From Plasticicumulans acidivorans (GTDB lineage: Bacteria > Pseudomonadota > Gammaproteobacteria > Competibacterales > Competibacteraceae), in the NCBI RefSeq assembly GCF_003182095.1, contig NZ_QGTJ01000001.1, positions 372,001 to 436,000 on the forward strand: 64,000 nt of DNA. The letters run 5' to 3'. How positions within the stretch are numbered: the stretch's first letter is position 1; every line of letters begins with the position of its first letter. The notes under the pieces are model-generated. The model searched no databases and was not told the origin of the DNA. It saw nothing but the letters and a program-made list of their open reading frames with translations. Positions 1-8,766 of the stretch are shown here, in pieces. The position numbers were made by a program, and so were the translations under genes.

Positions 1-521
1 CCCATGCTCAGGCGGTTGAAGCCGAGCTCGCGCAGCAGCGCGATCTTCGCTGCGTCGGCCTCGCGCGGATCGATCTCGATCGAATACTCGCCGCGATCGC
101 CGTCGAGCAGCGTGAAATGCTCGCGCGTCTTGGTCATCAGCGCGCGCATCTCCGCCTCGCTGATGAACGTCGGCGTGCCACCGCCCCAGTGCAGCTGCAC
201 CACCGGACGCGAGCGATCGAACAGCGCGCCCTGCAGCTCGATCTCGCGATGCAGCTGTTCGAGGTACGGTGCGGCACGGCGGCGGTTGCGGGTAATAACC
301 TTGTTGCAGGCGCAGTAAAAACAGACGGTGTCGCAGAACGGGATGTGGAAATACAGCGACAGCGGCCGGGCACTGGCATTGCTGGCACGAGCCAGTGCGG
401 CGTAGTCGGCGGCAGTGAAGCCTTCGTGGAACTGCACCGCCGTCGGGTAGGACGTGTAGCGCGGCCCGGCCTTGTCGTACTTGGCGAGCAGCGCCTCGTC
501 GAACACGATCTGTGTATCCAT
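1..521 (-). CDS. hemN: Oxygen-independent coproporphyrinogen III oxidase, N-terminal part (cut by window edge)
   Basis: This is a radical SAM enzyme that converts coproporphyrinogen III to protoporphyrinogen IX without oxygen in haem synthesis. Only the first 173 or so codons lie in the window. The N-terminus reads MDTQIVFDEALLAKYD and is followed by the HemN-type YTSYPTA stretch. Cys63, Cys67 and Cys70 (C-DTV-C-FY-C, then AC) form the radical SAM cluster motif with the extra HemN cysteine. A WGGGTP glycine motif follows near residue 113. The ATG at 521 gives the usual HemN start. The 75 bases between this start and prmB show no FNR/Anr box, although hemN is often anaerobically controlled. 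The remaining two thirds of the protein lie outside the window. Confidence 0.93.
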   Translation of the reverse strand, partial: MDTQIVFDEALLAKYDKAGPRYTSYPTAVQFHEGFTAADYAALARASNASARPLSLYFHIPFCDTVCFYCACNKVITRNRRRAAPYLEQLHREIELQGALFDRSRPVVQLHWGGGTPTFISEAEMRALMTKTREHFTLLDGDRGEYSIEIDPREADAAKIALLRELGFNRLSM

Positions 522-596
522 CGGTGGTCCGTCCTCGCGCAAGCTGAAGCTGCGCCAAACATAGGGAGCCGGCCGCCGCCGGCCCGGAGAAGTCGC

Positions 597-1517
597 TCAG
601 GCGGCCGCGATCGCCGCCGCGTGCTCGCGCAGCTCGGCGGCCGTCAGCAGGAACACGCCTTCGCCGCCACGCTCGAAGTCGAGCCACAGGAACGGCACCT
701 CGGGCAGGCGCTCGCGCAGGGCCCACTGGGCGTTACCGACCTCGACCACCAGCACGCCGTCATCGCTCAGGTGCTGCGGCGCGGCGCGCAGGATCTGCAA
801 GGTCGCATCGAGACCGTCCTCGCCCGAGGCCAGCGCCAGCGCCGGTTCATGGCCGTATTCCGCGGGCAGGCCGGCCATTTCCTCGCTGCCGACATACGGC
901 GGGTTGCTGACGATCAGCTGGTAGACGCGATCTTCCAGCTCCGAGAACAGGTCCGACTCGATCGCCTCGACGCGATCCTCGACGCCGTGCTCGATGATGT
1001 TGATCTCGGCGACGTCGAGGGCGTCGCGCGAAATATCGACCAGATCGACCTCGGCCTCGGGGAAGGCGTGTGCGCAGGCGATGCCGATACAGCCGCTGCC
1101 GGTGCACAGATCGAGGATGTGGGTCACGGTTTCAGCCTTGATCCACGGTGAGAACTGGCGCTCGATCAGCTCGGCGATCGGCGAGCGCGGAATCAGCACG
1201 CGCTCGTCAACGAAGAACGGCATGCCCATGAACCAGGCCTGCTGCGTCAGGTAGGGCACCGGCACGCGCTCGTTGATGCGCCGCTCGAACAGTTCGAGGA
1301 TGTCGCGCTTTTCATCGGGCGTGAGATTGGCGTGGAAGTACTCCACATGCAGATCCGGCGGCAGATGCAGCGCATGCAGCACGATGGCGGCCGACTCGTC
1401 GATCGCGTCAGCGGTGCCGTGGCCGAAATACAGCCCCGCACCGTTCATATGCGAGGCGCCCCAGCGAATCAGGTCACGGATGGTATGCAGGTGCGCCAGC
1501 AGGCTGAGATCAGTCAT
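597..1517 (-). CDS. prmB: Ribosomal protein L3 glutamine N5-methyltransferase PrmB
   Basis: A SAM-dependent methyltransferase of the HemK/PrmA class, 306 residues. It carries the SAM-binding DLCTGSGCIG loop (residues 136-145) and the catalytic NPPY motif (205-208) in the context SNPPYVG, which in this family methylates a glutamine side chain. The N-terminal helical domain (1-90) and the IPRSP segment before the SAM fold match PrmB better than PrmC. The open frame continues far upstream antisense to the next genes, but the ATG at 1517 gives the MTDLSLLAHLHTIRDLIRW start expected for PrmB. It lies upstream of hemN on the same strand with 75 bases between them, and is divergent from the SCO1 gene. 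Confidence 0.93.
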   Translation of the reverse strand: MTDLSLLAHLHTIRDLIRWGASHMNGAGLYFGHGTADAIDESAAIVLHALHLPPDLHVEYFHANLTPDEKRDILELFERRINERVPVPYLTQQAWFMGMPFFVDERVLIPRSPIAELIERQFSPWIKAETVTHILDLCTGSGCIGIACAHAFPEAEVDLVDISRDALDVAEINIIEHGVEDRVEAIESDLFSELEDRVYQLIVSNPPYVGSEEMAGLPAEYGHEPALALASGEDGLDATLQILRAAPQHLSDDGVLVVEVGNAQWALRERLPEVPFLWLDFERGGEGVFLLTAAELREHAAAIAAA

Positions 1518-1640
1518 CGATGGTGAAATCCCGAACAAACAGTCGCCGACTATAGCACCGCGCCCTGCTCCACCGCGCCGGTACGGCGGGCGCCATGCGT
1601 TACACTGCGCCCCCCTCGAACCACCCGATGGAGCGAGCCG

Positions 1641-2279
1641 ATGGCACGCGCCCGACTGATTGCAATCACTCTCGCCGGCGTCGCCGCGCTCGCTGCCGGC
1701 CTGTGGATCGGCCAAGGCCTGAGCGGCTCGCAGGAGCCGCCACCGCAGGTCCAGGGCTTCGTCATGAGCGAACGCCCGCCTGTGGTGCCGTTCACGCTGA
1801 CCGACCAGGATGGCAAGCCGTTCGGCCCGGAACGCTGGCGCGGCCACTGGTCCCTGCTCTACTTCGGCTACACCTATTGCCCGGACGTCTGCCCGACCGC
1901 GCTGACCGAACTGGCCCAGCTGCAGAAGGCACTGCGCGAGCGCAATGCCGAGGGCGATCTGCACTACTGGATGGTGTCGGTCGATCCACAGCGCGACAGC
2001 CCGCAGCGGCTGAAGACCTACGTGCACTTCTTCAGCCCCTCGTTCGAGGGAGCGACCGGCAGTGAGGCCGAGCTGAAAAAGCTGATGTACCAGTTCGGCG
2101 TCGTCGCCATGCGCGCACCGGGCGGCGGCGAGGACTCCTACACCATCGACCACTCGTCGACCTTCACGCTGATCGACCCCGAAGGCCGCCTGATCGCGAT
2201 CTTCACGCCGCCGCACGATCCCGAGACCATGCTGCCGCAACTTTTGGCGGTGCAGGCGTACTACCAGCACATTCGCTGA
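1641..2279 (+). CDS. SCO1/SenC family copper chaperone
   Basis: A 212-residue membrane-anchored thioredoxin-fold protein of the SCO1/SenC/PrrC family, used to deliver copper to the CuA site of cytochrome c oxidase. An N-terminal hydrophobic segment (about residues 5-24) acts as a signal anchor, so the domain sits in the periplasm. The copper ligands are visible: Cys80 and Cys84 in CPDVCP, and His171 in the IDHSST segment. The SVDPQRDSP stretch is typical of the family. Its neighbours (prmB, psd) are not oxidase genes, so the target is inferred from the family alone. The start at 1641 places the hydrophobic segment directly at the N-terminus. Confidence 0.9.
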   Translation: MARARLIAITLAGVAALAAGLWIGQGLSGSQEPPPQVQGFVMSERPPVVPFTLTDQDGKPFGPERWRGHWSLLYFGYTYCPDVCPTALTELAQLQKALRERNAEGDLHYWMVSVDPQRDSPQRLKTYVHFFSPSFEGATGSEAELKKLMYQFGVVAMRAPGGGEDSYTIDHSSTFTLIDPEGRLIAIFTPPHDPETMLPQLLAVQAYYQHIR

Positions 2280-2336
2280 TTCCATCGATCCTTTGACACG
2301 CCCGCCTGCCGTGGCGGGCTGCGAGCACGCGTCCCC

Positions 2337-3227
2337 ATGACCCCGTCCCGCCCCCCGTTCGCCGATCGCCTGCGCAACCTGCCGCAATACCTGCTGCCGC
2401 AGGTGACGATCACCGCGCTGATCCACCGCGCCACGCGCTGGCGCATGCCCTGGTGGCGCAAAGCGCTGACGCGCTGGTTCGTCGCCCGCTACGGCGTCGA
2501 CATGAGCGAAGCGCTGCAGCCCGATCCCCTCGCCTATCCGGATTTCAACGCCTTCTTCACCCGCGCGCTGCGTGCCGATGCGCGACCGCTGCCGGCCGAC
2601 CCGGCGCTGCTGTGCAGTCCGGTCGACGGCGCCGTCAGCCAGGCCGGGGCGATCCGCGGCGACGCCGTGTTCCAGGCCAAGGGCCACGACTACTCGCTGA
2701 CGGCGCTGCTCGGTGGCGAGGCCAGCGATGCCGCGGCGTTTCTCGACGGCCGCTTCGCCACGCTGTACCTCAGTCCGCGCGACTACCACCGCATCCACAT
2801 GCCGGTCGACGGCCGGCTGCGCGCGATGATTCACGTCCCCGGCCGGCTGTTTTCAGTGTCGCCGCTGACCACGCGCTGCATCCCCGGGCTGTTCGCCCGC
2901 AACGAGCGCGTGGTCACGCTGTGGGATACGGCGCACGGGCCGATGGCGCTGGTGCTGGTCGGCGCGATCAATGTCGCGTCGATGGAAACCGTCTGGGCCG
3001 GCGTCATCACGCCGCCGCTCGGCCGCCAGATCCGCCGCTGGCAATACCCGGCGGACGGTGACGGCAGCGTGCACCTGCGCCGCGGCGATGAACTCGGCCG
3101 CTTCAACATGGGCTCGACGGTGATCCTCGCCTTCGGCCCCGGTGCCGTCGAATTCGAGGCGGCGATCCAGGCCGCCGCGCCGCTGCGCATGGGACAGGTG
3201 CTGGCCCGCCCGCAGCCAGGCTCCTGA
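2337..3227 (+). CDS. psd: Phosphatidylserine decarboxylase proenzyme
   Basis: This enzyme makes phosphatidylethanolamine from phosphatidylserine at the inner membrane. The 296-residue product has the PSD type I layout: CSPVDG (catalytic Asp97), the HRIHMP segment with the active His around 151-154, and the C-terminal FNMGST motif. The proenzyme self-cleaves between Gly259 and Ser260 to form the pyruvoyl cofactor; here the cleavage triplet is GST preceded by Met rather than the frequent Leu. The gene follows SCO1 after 57 bases and ends two bases before the next ATG, so translation may be coupled to the patatin-like gene downstream. Confidence 0.95.
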   Translation: MTPSRPPFADRLRNLPQYLLPQVTITALIHRATRWRMPWWRKALTRWFVARYGVDMSEALQPDPLAYPDFNAFFTRALRADARPLPADPALLCSPVDGAVSQAGAIRGDAVFQAKGHDYSLTALLGGEASDAAAFLDGRFATLYLSPRDYHRIHMPVDGRLRAMIHVPGRLFSVSPLTTRCIPGLFARNERVVTLWDTAHGPMALVLVGAINVASMETVWAGVITPPLGRQIRRWQYPADGDGSVHLRRGDELGRFNMGSTVILAFGPGAVEFEAAIQAAAPLRMGQVLARPQPGS

Positions 3228-3229
3228 GC

Positions 3230-4819
3230 ATGCAGCCGCGACCCGCAGGCTCGGCACTCGCGCTGACACTGCTGCTGGCAAGCGCCGCAACCCAGGCGGC
3301 GCCGCGACTGGGCCTGGTGTTCGACGGCGAGTACGGCGACGGCCTGCAGCTGCTCGGAGCACTGCGCGCGCTCGAATGGCTGGACGTGCCGGTCGATGCG
3401 CTGGTCGTCGGCGGTTCGGGGGCGCTGGTCGGCGGCAGCTACGCCGCCGGCGCACCGCTCGCGCAGATCCACCACACCTTCACCCGCAGCGACTGGCGCA
3501 CCCTGCTGCGCGCGCAGCCGGCACCGGCCGCACCGACGGCAGCCGCGGCGGGCCTGCCGGTCGGGCTGTCGCGGGTCTGGCGACTGGAACGCACGCTGCA
3601 TCACCTGCTGCCGCGCACGGCGCTGTCCGGCACCGACTTCGATACGCTGCCGCGCCGCCTGCGTGTACTGGTCGAGCGCGACGGCCGCTGTGAACTGCTC
3701 AGCGCCGGCCAGCTGCCGCGCCGCCTGCGCAGCGCCATCGCCGGCCCCGGCCTGCCGGCACCGGCCAACGCCGACGGCAGCCACGACCGCCGGGCCGGAC
3801 GTCAGTGCCAGGCCACCGCGGCCCAGCTCGATGCGCTCGCTGTCGATCTGTGGCTGCGGCTGCAGACGCCTGATGCCGACAGCGTACCGGACGCGCAAAC
3901 GCCGCAGCTGCTGGTGCCCAGCGTCACCGCCACAGCCGACGATGCCGTGCTGATCGCCGCCGGCGAAAACGCCGTGCTCGCCGCCGCCGCGGCGCTGCGC
4001 CGCTTCGCCGTCCATCCGGTCGCGCGCCTCGCCGAGCGCGACGCCGCCCCGCCGCGACTCGCTGATACGGCGAGCGCGCAGCCGGCCCGGACGCCGGTCG
4101 CCTTCGGCCCCGGCAGCGTCCATGCCGCCTCGAACTATCCACCCGGCGTGCGTCTGCATACGTATGACGGCGGCAGTGATGCCGTCCTCGAAACCCTCGG
4201 CGACTATCGCGACGGCAGTGCGCTGTGGCTGCGCCTGGGGCTGTCGCGCAGCGGCGATGCCGCCGATCTCGGTTGGCGCAGCGGTGTCCACCTCGGCCGC
4301 ACGACGGGGCGCACGCAGGCACGGCTCGACCTTGGCGGCGACACCCGCCGCGGCAGCGCGGCGCGCCTGCGCATCGAGCAGCAGGCGCATCATCACGGCA
4401 GCCGCACGATCATCGAGCTCGGCCATGACGCCGACGCCGCGTGGCGCGCCAGCGCGCGCTGGTCGACCGCCTTCAAGCTCGGCGAAGGCGACTTCGGCGC
4501 GCTGGCGCTGCTCGGCGACACCGGGCGCACCGCCCTGCCGCTGGAGGCAGCCAGCGACGATTCACCGCTGCTGCTCGGACTGCCGGGCCGGGCCGCCCTC
4601 GCCCACATCGACTACAGTCAGCCGCTGCTCGCCTTCGAGCTGCCGGTCCAGGCCGGTGGCAGTCTCGAAATTGGCCAGAGCAGCGAAACCGAAGTGGTGC
4701 ACAGCGCCGCCAGCCTGTTCCTCGGCCTGCGCACGCTGTTCGGACCGACGCGGTTGAGCTTCGACTTCGGCGACAGCGGCCGCCAGGCACTGCAGCTGTT
4801 CTTCGCCACGCCCTGGTGA
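3230..4819 (+). CDS. Degenerate patatin-like protein with C-terminal outer-membrane barrel (probable pseudoenzyme)
   Basis: A 529-residue protein with a signal peptide (1-23), a patatin-like N-terminal region and a C-terminal beta-rich region ending in FFATPW, an outer-membrane-type terminal aromatic. It aligns without gaps to the N-terminus of the next gene (residues 25-74 share numbering: PRLGLV against PRIGLV, LVGGSYAAG against IVGGAYASG). The oxyanion GGGAR of the neighbour is GEYGD here (33-37), and the nucleophile Ser62 is Gly62, with a serine one place later. A typical POTRA segment between the two regions was not recognised and the barrel is shorter than in the neighbour. The protein is therefore probably not a lipase; it may be a partner or decoy of the intact paralogue. 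The start lies two bases after the psd stop. Confidence 0.75.
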   Translation: MQPRPAGSALALTLLLASAATQAAPRLGLVFDGEYGDGLQLLGALRALEWLDVPVDALVVGGSGALVGGSYAAGAPLAQIHHTFTRSDWRTLLRAQPAPAAPTAAAAGLPVGLSRVWRLERTLHHLLPRTALSGTDFDTLPRRLRVLVERDGRCELLSAGQLPRRLRSAIAGPGLPAPANADGSHDRRAGRQCQATAAQLDALAVDLWLRLQTPDADSVPDAQTPQLLVPSVTATADDAVLIAAGENAVLAAAAALRRFAVHPVARLAERDAAPPRLADTASAQPARTPVAFGPGSVHAASNYPPGVRLHTYDGGSDAVLETLGDYRDGSALWLRLGLSRSGDAADLGWRSGVHLGRTTGRTQARLDLGGDTRRGSAARLRIEQQAHHHGSRTIIELGHDADAAWRASARWSTAFKLGEGDFGALALLGDTGRTALPLEAASDDSPLLLGLPGRAALAHIDYSQPLLAFELPVQAGGSLEIGQSSETEVVHSAASLFLGLRTLFGPTRLSFDFGDSGRQALQLFFATPW

Positions 4820-4889
4820 AACCGCCGGACTTGCTCGGCGCGGCGTGTCCGGCACAATCCCCCGACCGCCGCCGCCCCGAGCCCATACC

Positions 4890-7079
4890 ATGGACCGACC
4901 CAGCCGCTTTCTCGTCGCCCTCGTCCTCTGCCTGAGTGCGACGCTCGCACACGCCGCTGCGCCGCGCATCGGCCTGGTGCTGTCCGGCGGCGGCGCGCGC
5001 GGCATGGCGCACATCGGCGTGCTCAAAGTGCTCGAAGAAATGCACATCCCGATCCATGCGATCACGGCGACCTCAATGGGATCGATCGTCGGCGGCGCCT
5101 ACGCCTCGGGCATGTCGGTGGCGGACATGGAGCAGCGCGTCACTCACACCGACTGGAAGGATCTGTTCACCGACGAGCCACCGCGTGCCGAGCGGCCGAT
5201 GCGGCGCAAGCTCGACGACCGCCGCCCGCTGCTCAACGGCCAGCTCGGCTACGGCGCACGCGGCTTCCAGCTGCCCAAGGGCCTGCTCAACGGGCAGAAG
5301 CTCGGTTTCTACCTGCGTGACCTGATCAGCAACGCCGAAAACATCGAGTCCTTCGACAAGTTGCCGATCCCGTTTCGGGCGATCGCCACCAACCTCGAAA
5401 CCGGCGATATGAAAGTGTTCGACCACGGCGATCTGGCGCTGGCGATGCGCGCTTCGATGTCGGTGCCCTCGGCCTTCGCACCGGTCGACATCGACGGCCA
5501 CCTCTACGTCGACGGCGGTCTGGTACGCAATCTGCCGATCGACGTGGTACGGCAGATGGGCGTCGACGTGGTCATCGCCGTCAACCTCGGCACACCGCTG
5601 CTCAAGCGCGAGGAGCTCGGCTCGGTGCTCGGCGTGACGGCACAGATGATCGGCATCCTCACCGAGGCCAACGTCAAGACCAGCCTCGGCGAAGTCGACC
5701 CGCACCGCGACGTGCTGATCCTGCCCGAGCTCGGCGACATCACCGCCGCCGACTTCGACAAGGCGGCGGCCTCGATCGCCATCGGCGAGGCGGCGGCGCG
5801 CAAGGTCGCCGCGCAGCTGCGCCGTTTCAGCGTGCCGCCAGCCGAATACGCCGCCTGGTCGGACGCCCGCCTGACCCGCAACCCGCAGGTCGCCCGCATC
5901 GACGAGGTACGCATCGACGGGCTGCATCGCGTCAACCCGATCGTCGCCGAAGAGGTGCTCACGCCGAAAGGCCGGCCGCTGACCCGGGCACAGCTGGAGC
6001 AGCGCGCCAACCAGCTGTATGGCAGCGGCGACTACGAACGCATCGACTATCGCGTGCGCAGCGAGAACGGTCACGAGGTGGCGATCGTCGACGCCGTCGA
6101 AAAAGCCTGGGGGCCCAACTATCTGCGCTTCGGACTCGGACTCAGCGCCGAAGCCGAGGGTACCGCCAGCTACGGTCTGCGCGGCAGCTGGCTGTCGACC
6201 TGGGTCAATCCGCTCGGCGCCGAGTGGAAGACCGACGTGCAGCTCGGCTCGACGATGCTGCTCGAATCCTCGTTCTATCAGCCGCTGCAGGCCGGTGGCG
6301 GCGGCTTCGTCGAACCCTATCTGTCGCTCAGCCGGCGGCCGCTGTCGCTGTATGACGGCGATCGCCACGTCAGCACCTACAACGTCAATGAGTCACGGCT
6401 GGGCATCGATCTTGGTTATACCGCCGGCCAGTCGTTCGAACTGCGCGCCGGACCGTACATCGGCCAGACCAAGGCTGACGTCGATGTCGGCACCACGGTG
6501 TTCCCGGACATCGAGGTCAAAGATCGCGGCCTGCGCTCGGTGATCGGCTGGGATGATGTCGACAGCCTGGACTTTCCGCATGACGGGCAGCGCGCCACGC
6601 TGACGGTGCAGCGTTCGCTCGGCGTGCTGGGCGCCGATCTCGACTACACCAAGGTCAGTGCCAGCTGGCTGGGTGCGACCACTTTCCAGCGCTATACGCT
6701 GCTCGGCCGCGGGCTTTACGGCGACAGCTTCGGCGAAGATCAGGGCCTGTTCTTCGACGACTTCACGCTCGGCGGCTTCCTGCGCCTGTCGGGCTATCCG
6801 AGCGAGCGCTTCCGCGGCAACCGCTTCGCCTTCGGCAGCCTCGTCGCCTATCGCCAGCTCGACACCGAACTCGCCGGCATGCCGCTGTATCTCGGTGGCA
6901 GTCTGGAAACCGGCAAGGTGTGGAGCGACGACGCCATCCCGCTCGACACCGGCGGTACGCACAGCTCGGCCAGCCTGTTCTTCGGTGCCGACACGCTGCT
7001 CGGGCCGACCTATCTGGGCTTCGGCATCAGTGAAGAGGGCGATACCAACGTCTACTTCATGCTCGGCCGGCCGTGGTGA
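4890..7079 (+). CDS. PlpD-like type Vd autotransporter: secreted patatin phospholipase with POTRA and outer-membrane barrel
   Basis: A 729-residue protein: signal peptide (1-23, ending AHAA), patatin domain (25 to about 310), one POTRA-like segment (about 336-405, EVRIDGLHRV) and a 16-strand Omp85-like barrel (about 408-729) ending in GRPW. The lipase dyad is intact: oxyanion loop GGGARG (33-38), nucleophile Ser62 in TSMGS, and Asp208 in VDGG. This is the domain order of P. aeruginosa PlpD (type Vd secretion), where the barrel exports or displays the lipase. The start at 4890 is chosen because upstream in-frame codons are proline-rich and precede the signal peptide. Convergent with epmA, with only five bases between them. 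Confidence 0.9.
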   Translation: MDRPSRFLVALVLCLSATLAHAAAPRIGLVLSGGGARGMAHIGVLKVLEEMHIPIHAITATSMGSIVGGAYASGMSVADMEQRVTHTDWKDLFTDEPPRAERPMRRKLDDRRPLLNGQLGYGARGFQLPKGLLNGQKLGFYLRDLISNAENIESFDKLPIPFRAIATNLETGDMKVFDHGDLALAMRASMSVPSAFAPVDIDGHLYVDGGLVRNLPIDVVRQMGVDVVIAVNLGTPLLKREELGSVLGVTAQMIGILTEANVKTSLGEVDPHRDVLILPELGDITAADFDKAAASIAIGEAAARKVAAQLRRFSVPPAEYAAWSDARLTRNPQVARIDEVRIDGLHRVNPIVAEEVLTPKGRPLTRAQLEQRANQLYGSGDYERIDYRVRSENGHEVAIVDAVEKAWGPNYLRFGLGLSAEAEGTASYGLRGSWLSTWVNPLGAEWKTDVQLGSTMLLESSFYQPLQAGGGGFVEPYLSLSRRPLSLYDGDRHVSTYNVNESRLGIDLGYTAGQSFELRAGPYIGQTKADVDVGTTVFPDIEVKDRGLRSVIGWDDVDSLDFPHDGQRATLTVQRSLGVLGADLDYTKVSASWLGATTFQRYTLLGRGLYGDSFGEDQGLFFDDFTLGGFLRLSGYPSERFRGNRFAFGSLVAYRQLDTELAGMPLYLGGSLETGKVWSDDAIPLDTGGTHSSASLFFGADTLLGPTYLGFGISEEGDTNVYFMLGRPW

Positions 7080-7084
7080 GGCCT

Positions 7085-8071
7085 TCAGGCACGGGCCTGC
7101 GGAAACGCCAGCACCGCATCCAGTGACGAGGCCCCCTGCGCGAGCATCAGCAGACGGTCAAAGCCGAGGGCGACACCGGCGCAGTCCGGCAGGCCGTGTG
7201 CCAGCGCGGCGAGGAAGCGCTCGTCGAGCGGCACCGGCGTTAGGCCGAGGGCGCGGCGCTGCCCGTTGTCGGCGAGAAAACGTGCCCGCTGCTCGGCGGC
7301 GTCGCCGAGTTCATGGAAGCCGTTGGCCAGCTCGACGCCGTCGAGGTAGAGCTCGAAACGGCTGCCGACCGCCGGCGAGTCCTCGACGCGGATGCGCGCC
7401 AGCGCCGCCTGACTCGGCGGGTAGTCGTAGAGGAACGTCAGCCGCTCCCGCCCCAGCTGCGGTTCGATGCGATGGCTGAGCAGCAGATCGAGCCAGGGGT
7501 CGAGCACCGCCTCCGGCATACCCGGCGGCGGCACGATGCCCTGCGCCAGACAGGCCGCACGCGCCTCGGCCACGCCAATGGCGAACGGGTCGAGGCCGAG
7601 GTGGCGCAGGAACGCCTCGCGGTAGCTGAGCTTTTCCACATCGCCCAGCCGGCGCCGCCCGGCGAGCAGCGTGTGCACCAGCTCGGCCACCTCGTCCATC
7701 AGCCGATGATGATCGAAACCGAGGCGATACCACTCCAGCAGCGAAAACTCCGGGTTGTGCCGCCGCCCGGCCTCGCCATCGCGAAACACCTTGCACAGCT
7801 GCCAGATGCAGCCGCTGCCGGCGGCGAGCAGACGCTTCATCGCGAATTCCGGCGAGGTCTGCAGCCAGCGCGGTCCGCCATCCGGGCCGTTGAAATGCGT
7901 GGCGAAACTCGCCAGCTGCGGATCGCTGACCGCAGCGGCCGACAGTGCGGGCGTATCGACTTCGAGCACGCCACGCTCGGCGAAAAAGGCGCGCAGGCGC
8001 CCCAGCAGTTCAGCGCGCAGACGCAGCGCATCCAGGCTGCAGGCCGGTCGCCAGTCGACGGACTCACTCAT
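7085..8071 (-). CDS. epmA: Elongation factor P--(R)-beta-lysine ligase EpmA
   Basis: A class II lysyl-tRNA synthetase paralogue without the anticodon-binding domain (328 residues against about 325 in E. coli). It joins (R)-beta-lysine to Lys34 of EF-P. The class II core is visible: VDTPALS near the N-terminus, the motif 2 stretch FRDGEAGRRHNPEFSLLEWY, and the C-terminal GVALGFDRLLML motif 3. The start at 8071 (MSESVDWRP) is preferred: an AGGGG lies 13 bases upstream, whereas the in-frame ATG at 8083 sits directly on that AGGGG. efp lies 76 bases upstream on the same strand, so the ligase and its substrate are in one transcription unit. Confidence 0.95.
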   Translation of the reverse strand: MSESVDWRPACSLDALRLRAELLGRLRAFFAERGVLEVDTPALSAAAVSDPQLASFATHFNGPDGGPRWLQTSPEFAMKRLLAAGSGCIWQLCKVFRDGEAGRRHNPEFSLLEWYRLGFDHHRLMDEVAELVHTLLAGRRRLGDVEKLSYREAFLRHLGLDPFAIGVAEARAACLAQGIVPPPGMPEAVLDPWLDLLLSHRIEPQLGRERLTFLYDYPPSQAALARIRVEDSPAVGSRFELYLDGVELANGFHELGDAAEQRARFLADNGQRRALGLTPVPLDERFLAALAHGLPDCAGVALGFDRLLMLAQGASSLDAVLAFPQARA

Positions 8072-8091
8072 GATTCGAAACATCCCCTAAA

Positions 8092-8117
8092 TACAAAGGG
8101 CGACCCCGTGGTCGCCC
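8092..8117 (-). terminator. Hairpin between efp and epmA, possible partial terminator
   Basis: Minus-strand stem GGGCGACC / GGTCGCCC with a four-base loop (8098-8117), followed by a short T-rich tail (TTTGTATTT). The weak tail suggests attenuation, lowering epmA expression relative to the abundant EF-P, rather than full termination. Confidence 0.5.
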
Positions 8118-8147
8118 CTGCTGCACTGGCGGCAACAGCCGCCGTGT

Positions 8148-8717
8148 TCATTCCTTGACGCGCGATACGTACTCGCCGGTGCGGGTGTCGACCTTGATCA
8201 CCTCGCCGGTCTGCACGAACAGCGGCACGCGCACGACGGCACCGGTATCCAGCGTCGCCGGCTTGCCGCCACCACCCGAGGTATCGCCCTTCAGCCCGGG
8301 ATCGGTCTCGACGATCTTGGCGATGATGAAATTCGGCGGCAGCACCGTCAGCGGCACGCCGTTCCACAGCGTCAGCTGGCAGATGTCGTTTTCCTTCATC
8401 CACTTGGCGCTGTCGCCAACGGCGTTGGCATCGGCCGAGAGCTGCTCGAAGGTGCTCTGGTTCATGAAGTGCCAGAATTCGCCGTCGTTGTAGAGGTACT
8501 CCATGTCGACGTCCATGACGTCCGCACCTTCCACGCTGTCGCCCGACTTGAAGGTCCGCTCGATGACGCGACCGGACTTGAGGTTGCGCACGCGGACACG
8601 ATTGAACGCCTGTCCCTTGCCGGGCTTGACGAACTCGTTCTCGACGATCGCGTACGGGTCGCCATCCAGCATGATCTTCAGCCCGGACTTGAATTCGTTG
8701 GTACTATAGGTCGCCAT
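8148..8717 (-). CDS. efp: Elongation factor P
   Basis: EF-P binds the ribosome between P and E sites and rescues stalling on polyproline. The 189-residue product has the three beta-barrel domains of the family; Lys34 in the loop KPGKGQA is the modification site, and the presence of epmA and epmB next door indicates beta-lysylation rather than the rhamnosylation used by Arg32-type EF-P. The C-terminal domain has the family stretch [19 protein letters not shown]. Divergent from epmB, with about 49 bases between start codons. Confidence 0.97.
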   Translation of the reverse strand: MATYSTNEFKSGLKIMLDGDPYAIVENEFVKPGKGQAFNRVRVRNLKSGRVIERTFKSGDSVEGADVMDVDMEYLYNDGEFWHFMNQSTFEQLSADANAVGDSAKWMKENDICQLTLWNGVPLTVLPPNFIIAKIVETDPGLKGDTSGGGGKPATLDTGAVVRVPLFVQTGEVIKVDTRTGEYVSRVKE

Positions 8718-8766
8718 GGTTGTTTAGCCTGCTTTGCAGCGAATTTTCTGGAATATAGAGCCGCAC

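Noticed and set aside
2300-2319. GC-rich hairpin (GCCCGCC / GGCGGGC) between SCO1 and psd as a terminator
   Set aside because: No T-run follows and the stem is short; common by chance in this GC-rich DNA.
1518-4426. Long minus-strand open frames antisense to the SCO1, psd and pseudo-patatin genes
   Set aside because: High-GC coding DNA keeps the opposite strand open; the translations are rich in Arg, Ala and Gln with no domain pattern, and the plus-strand genes are clear.
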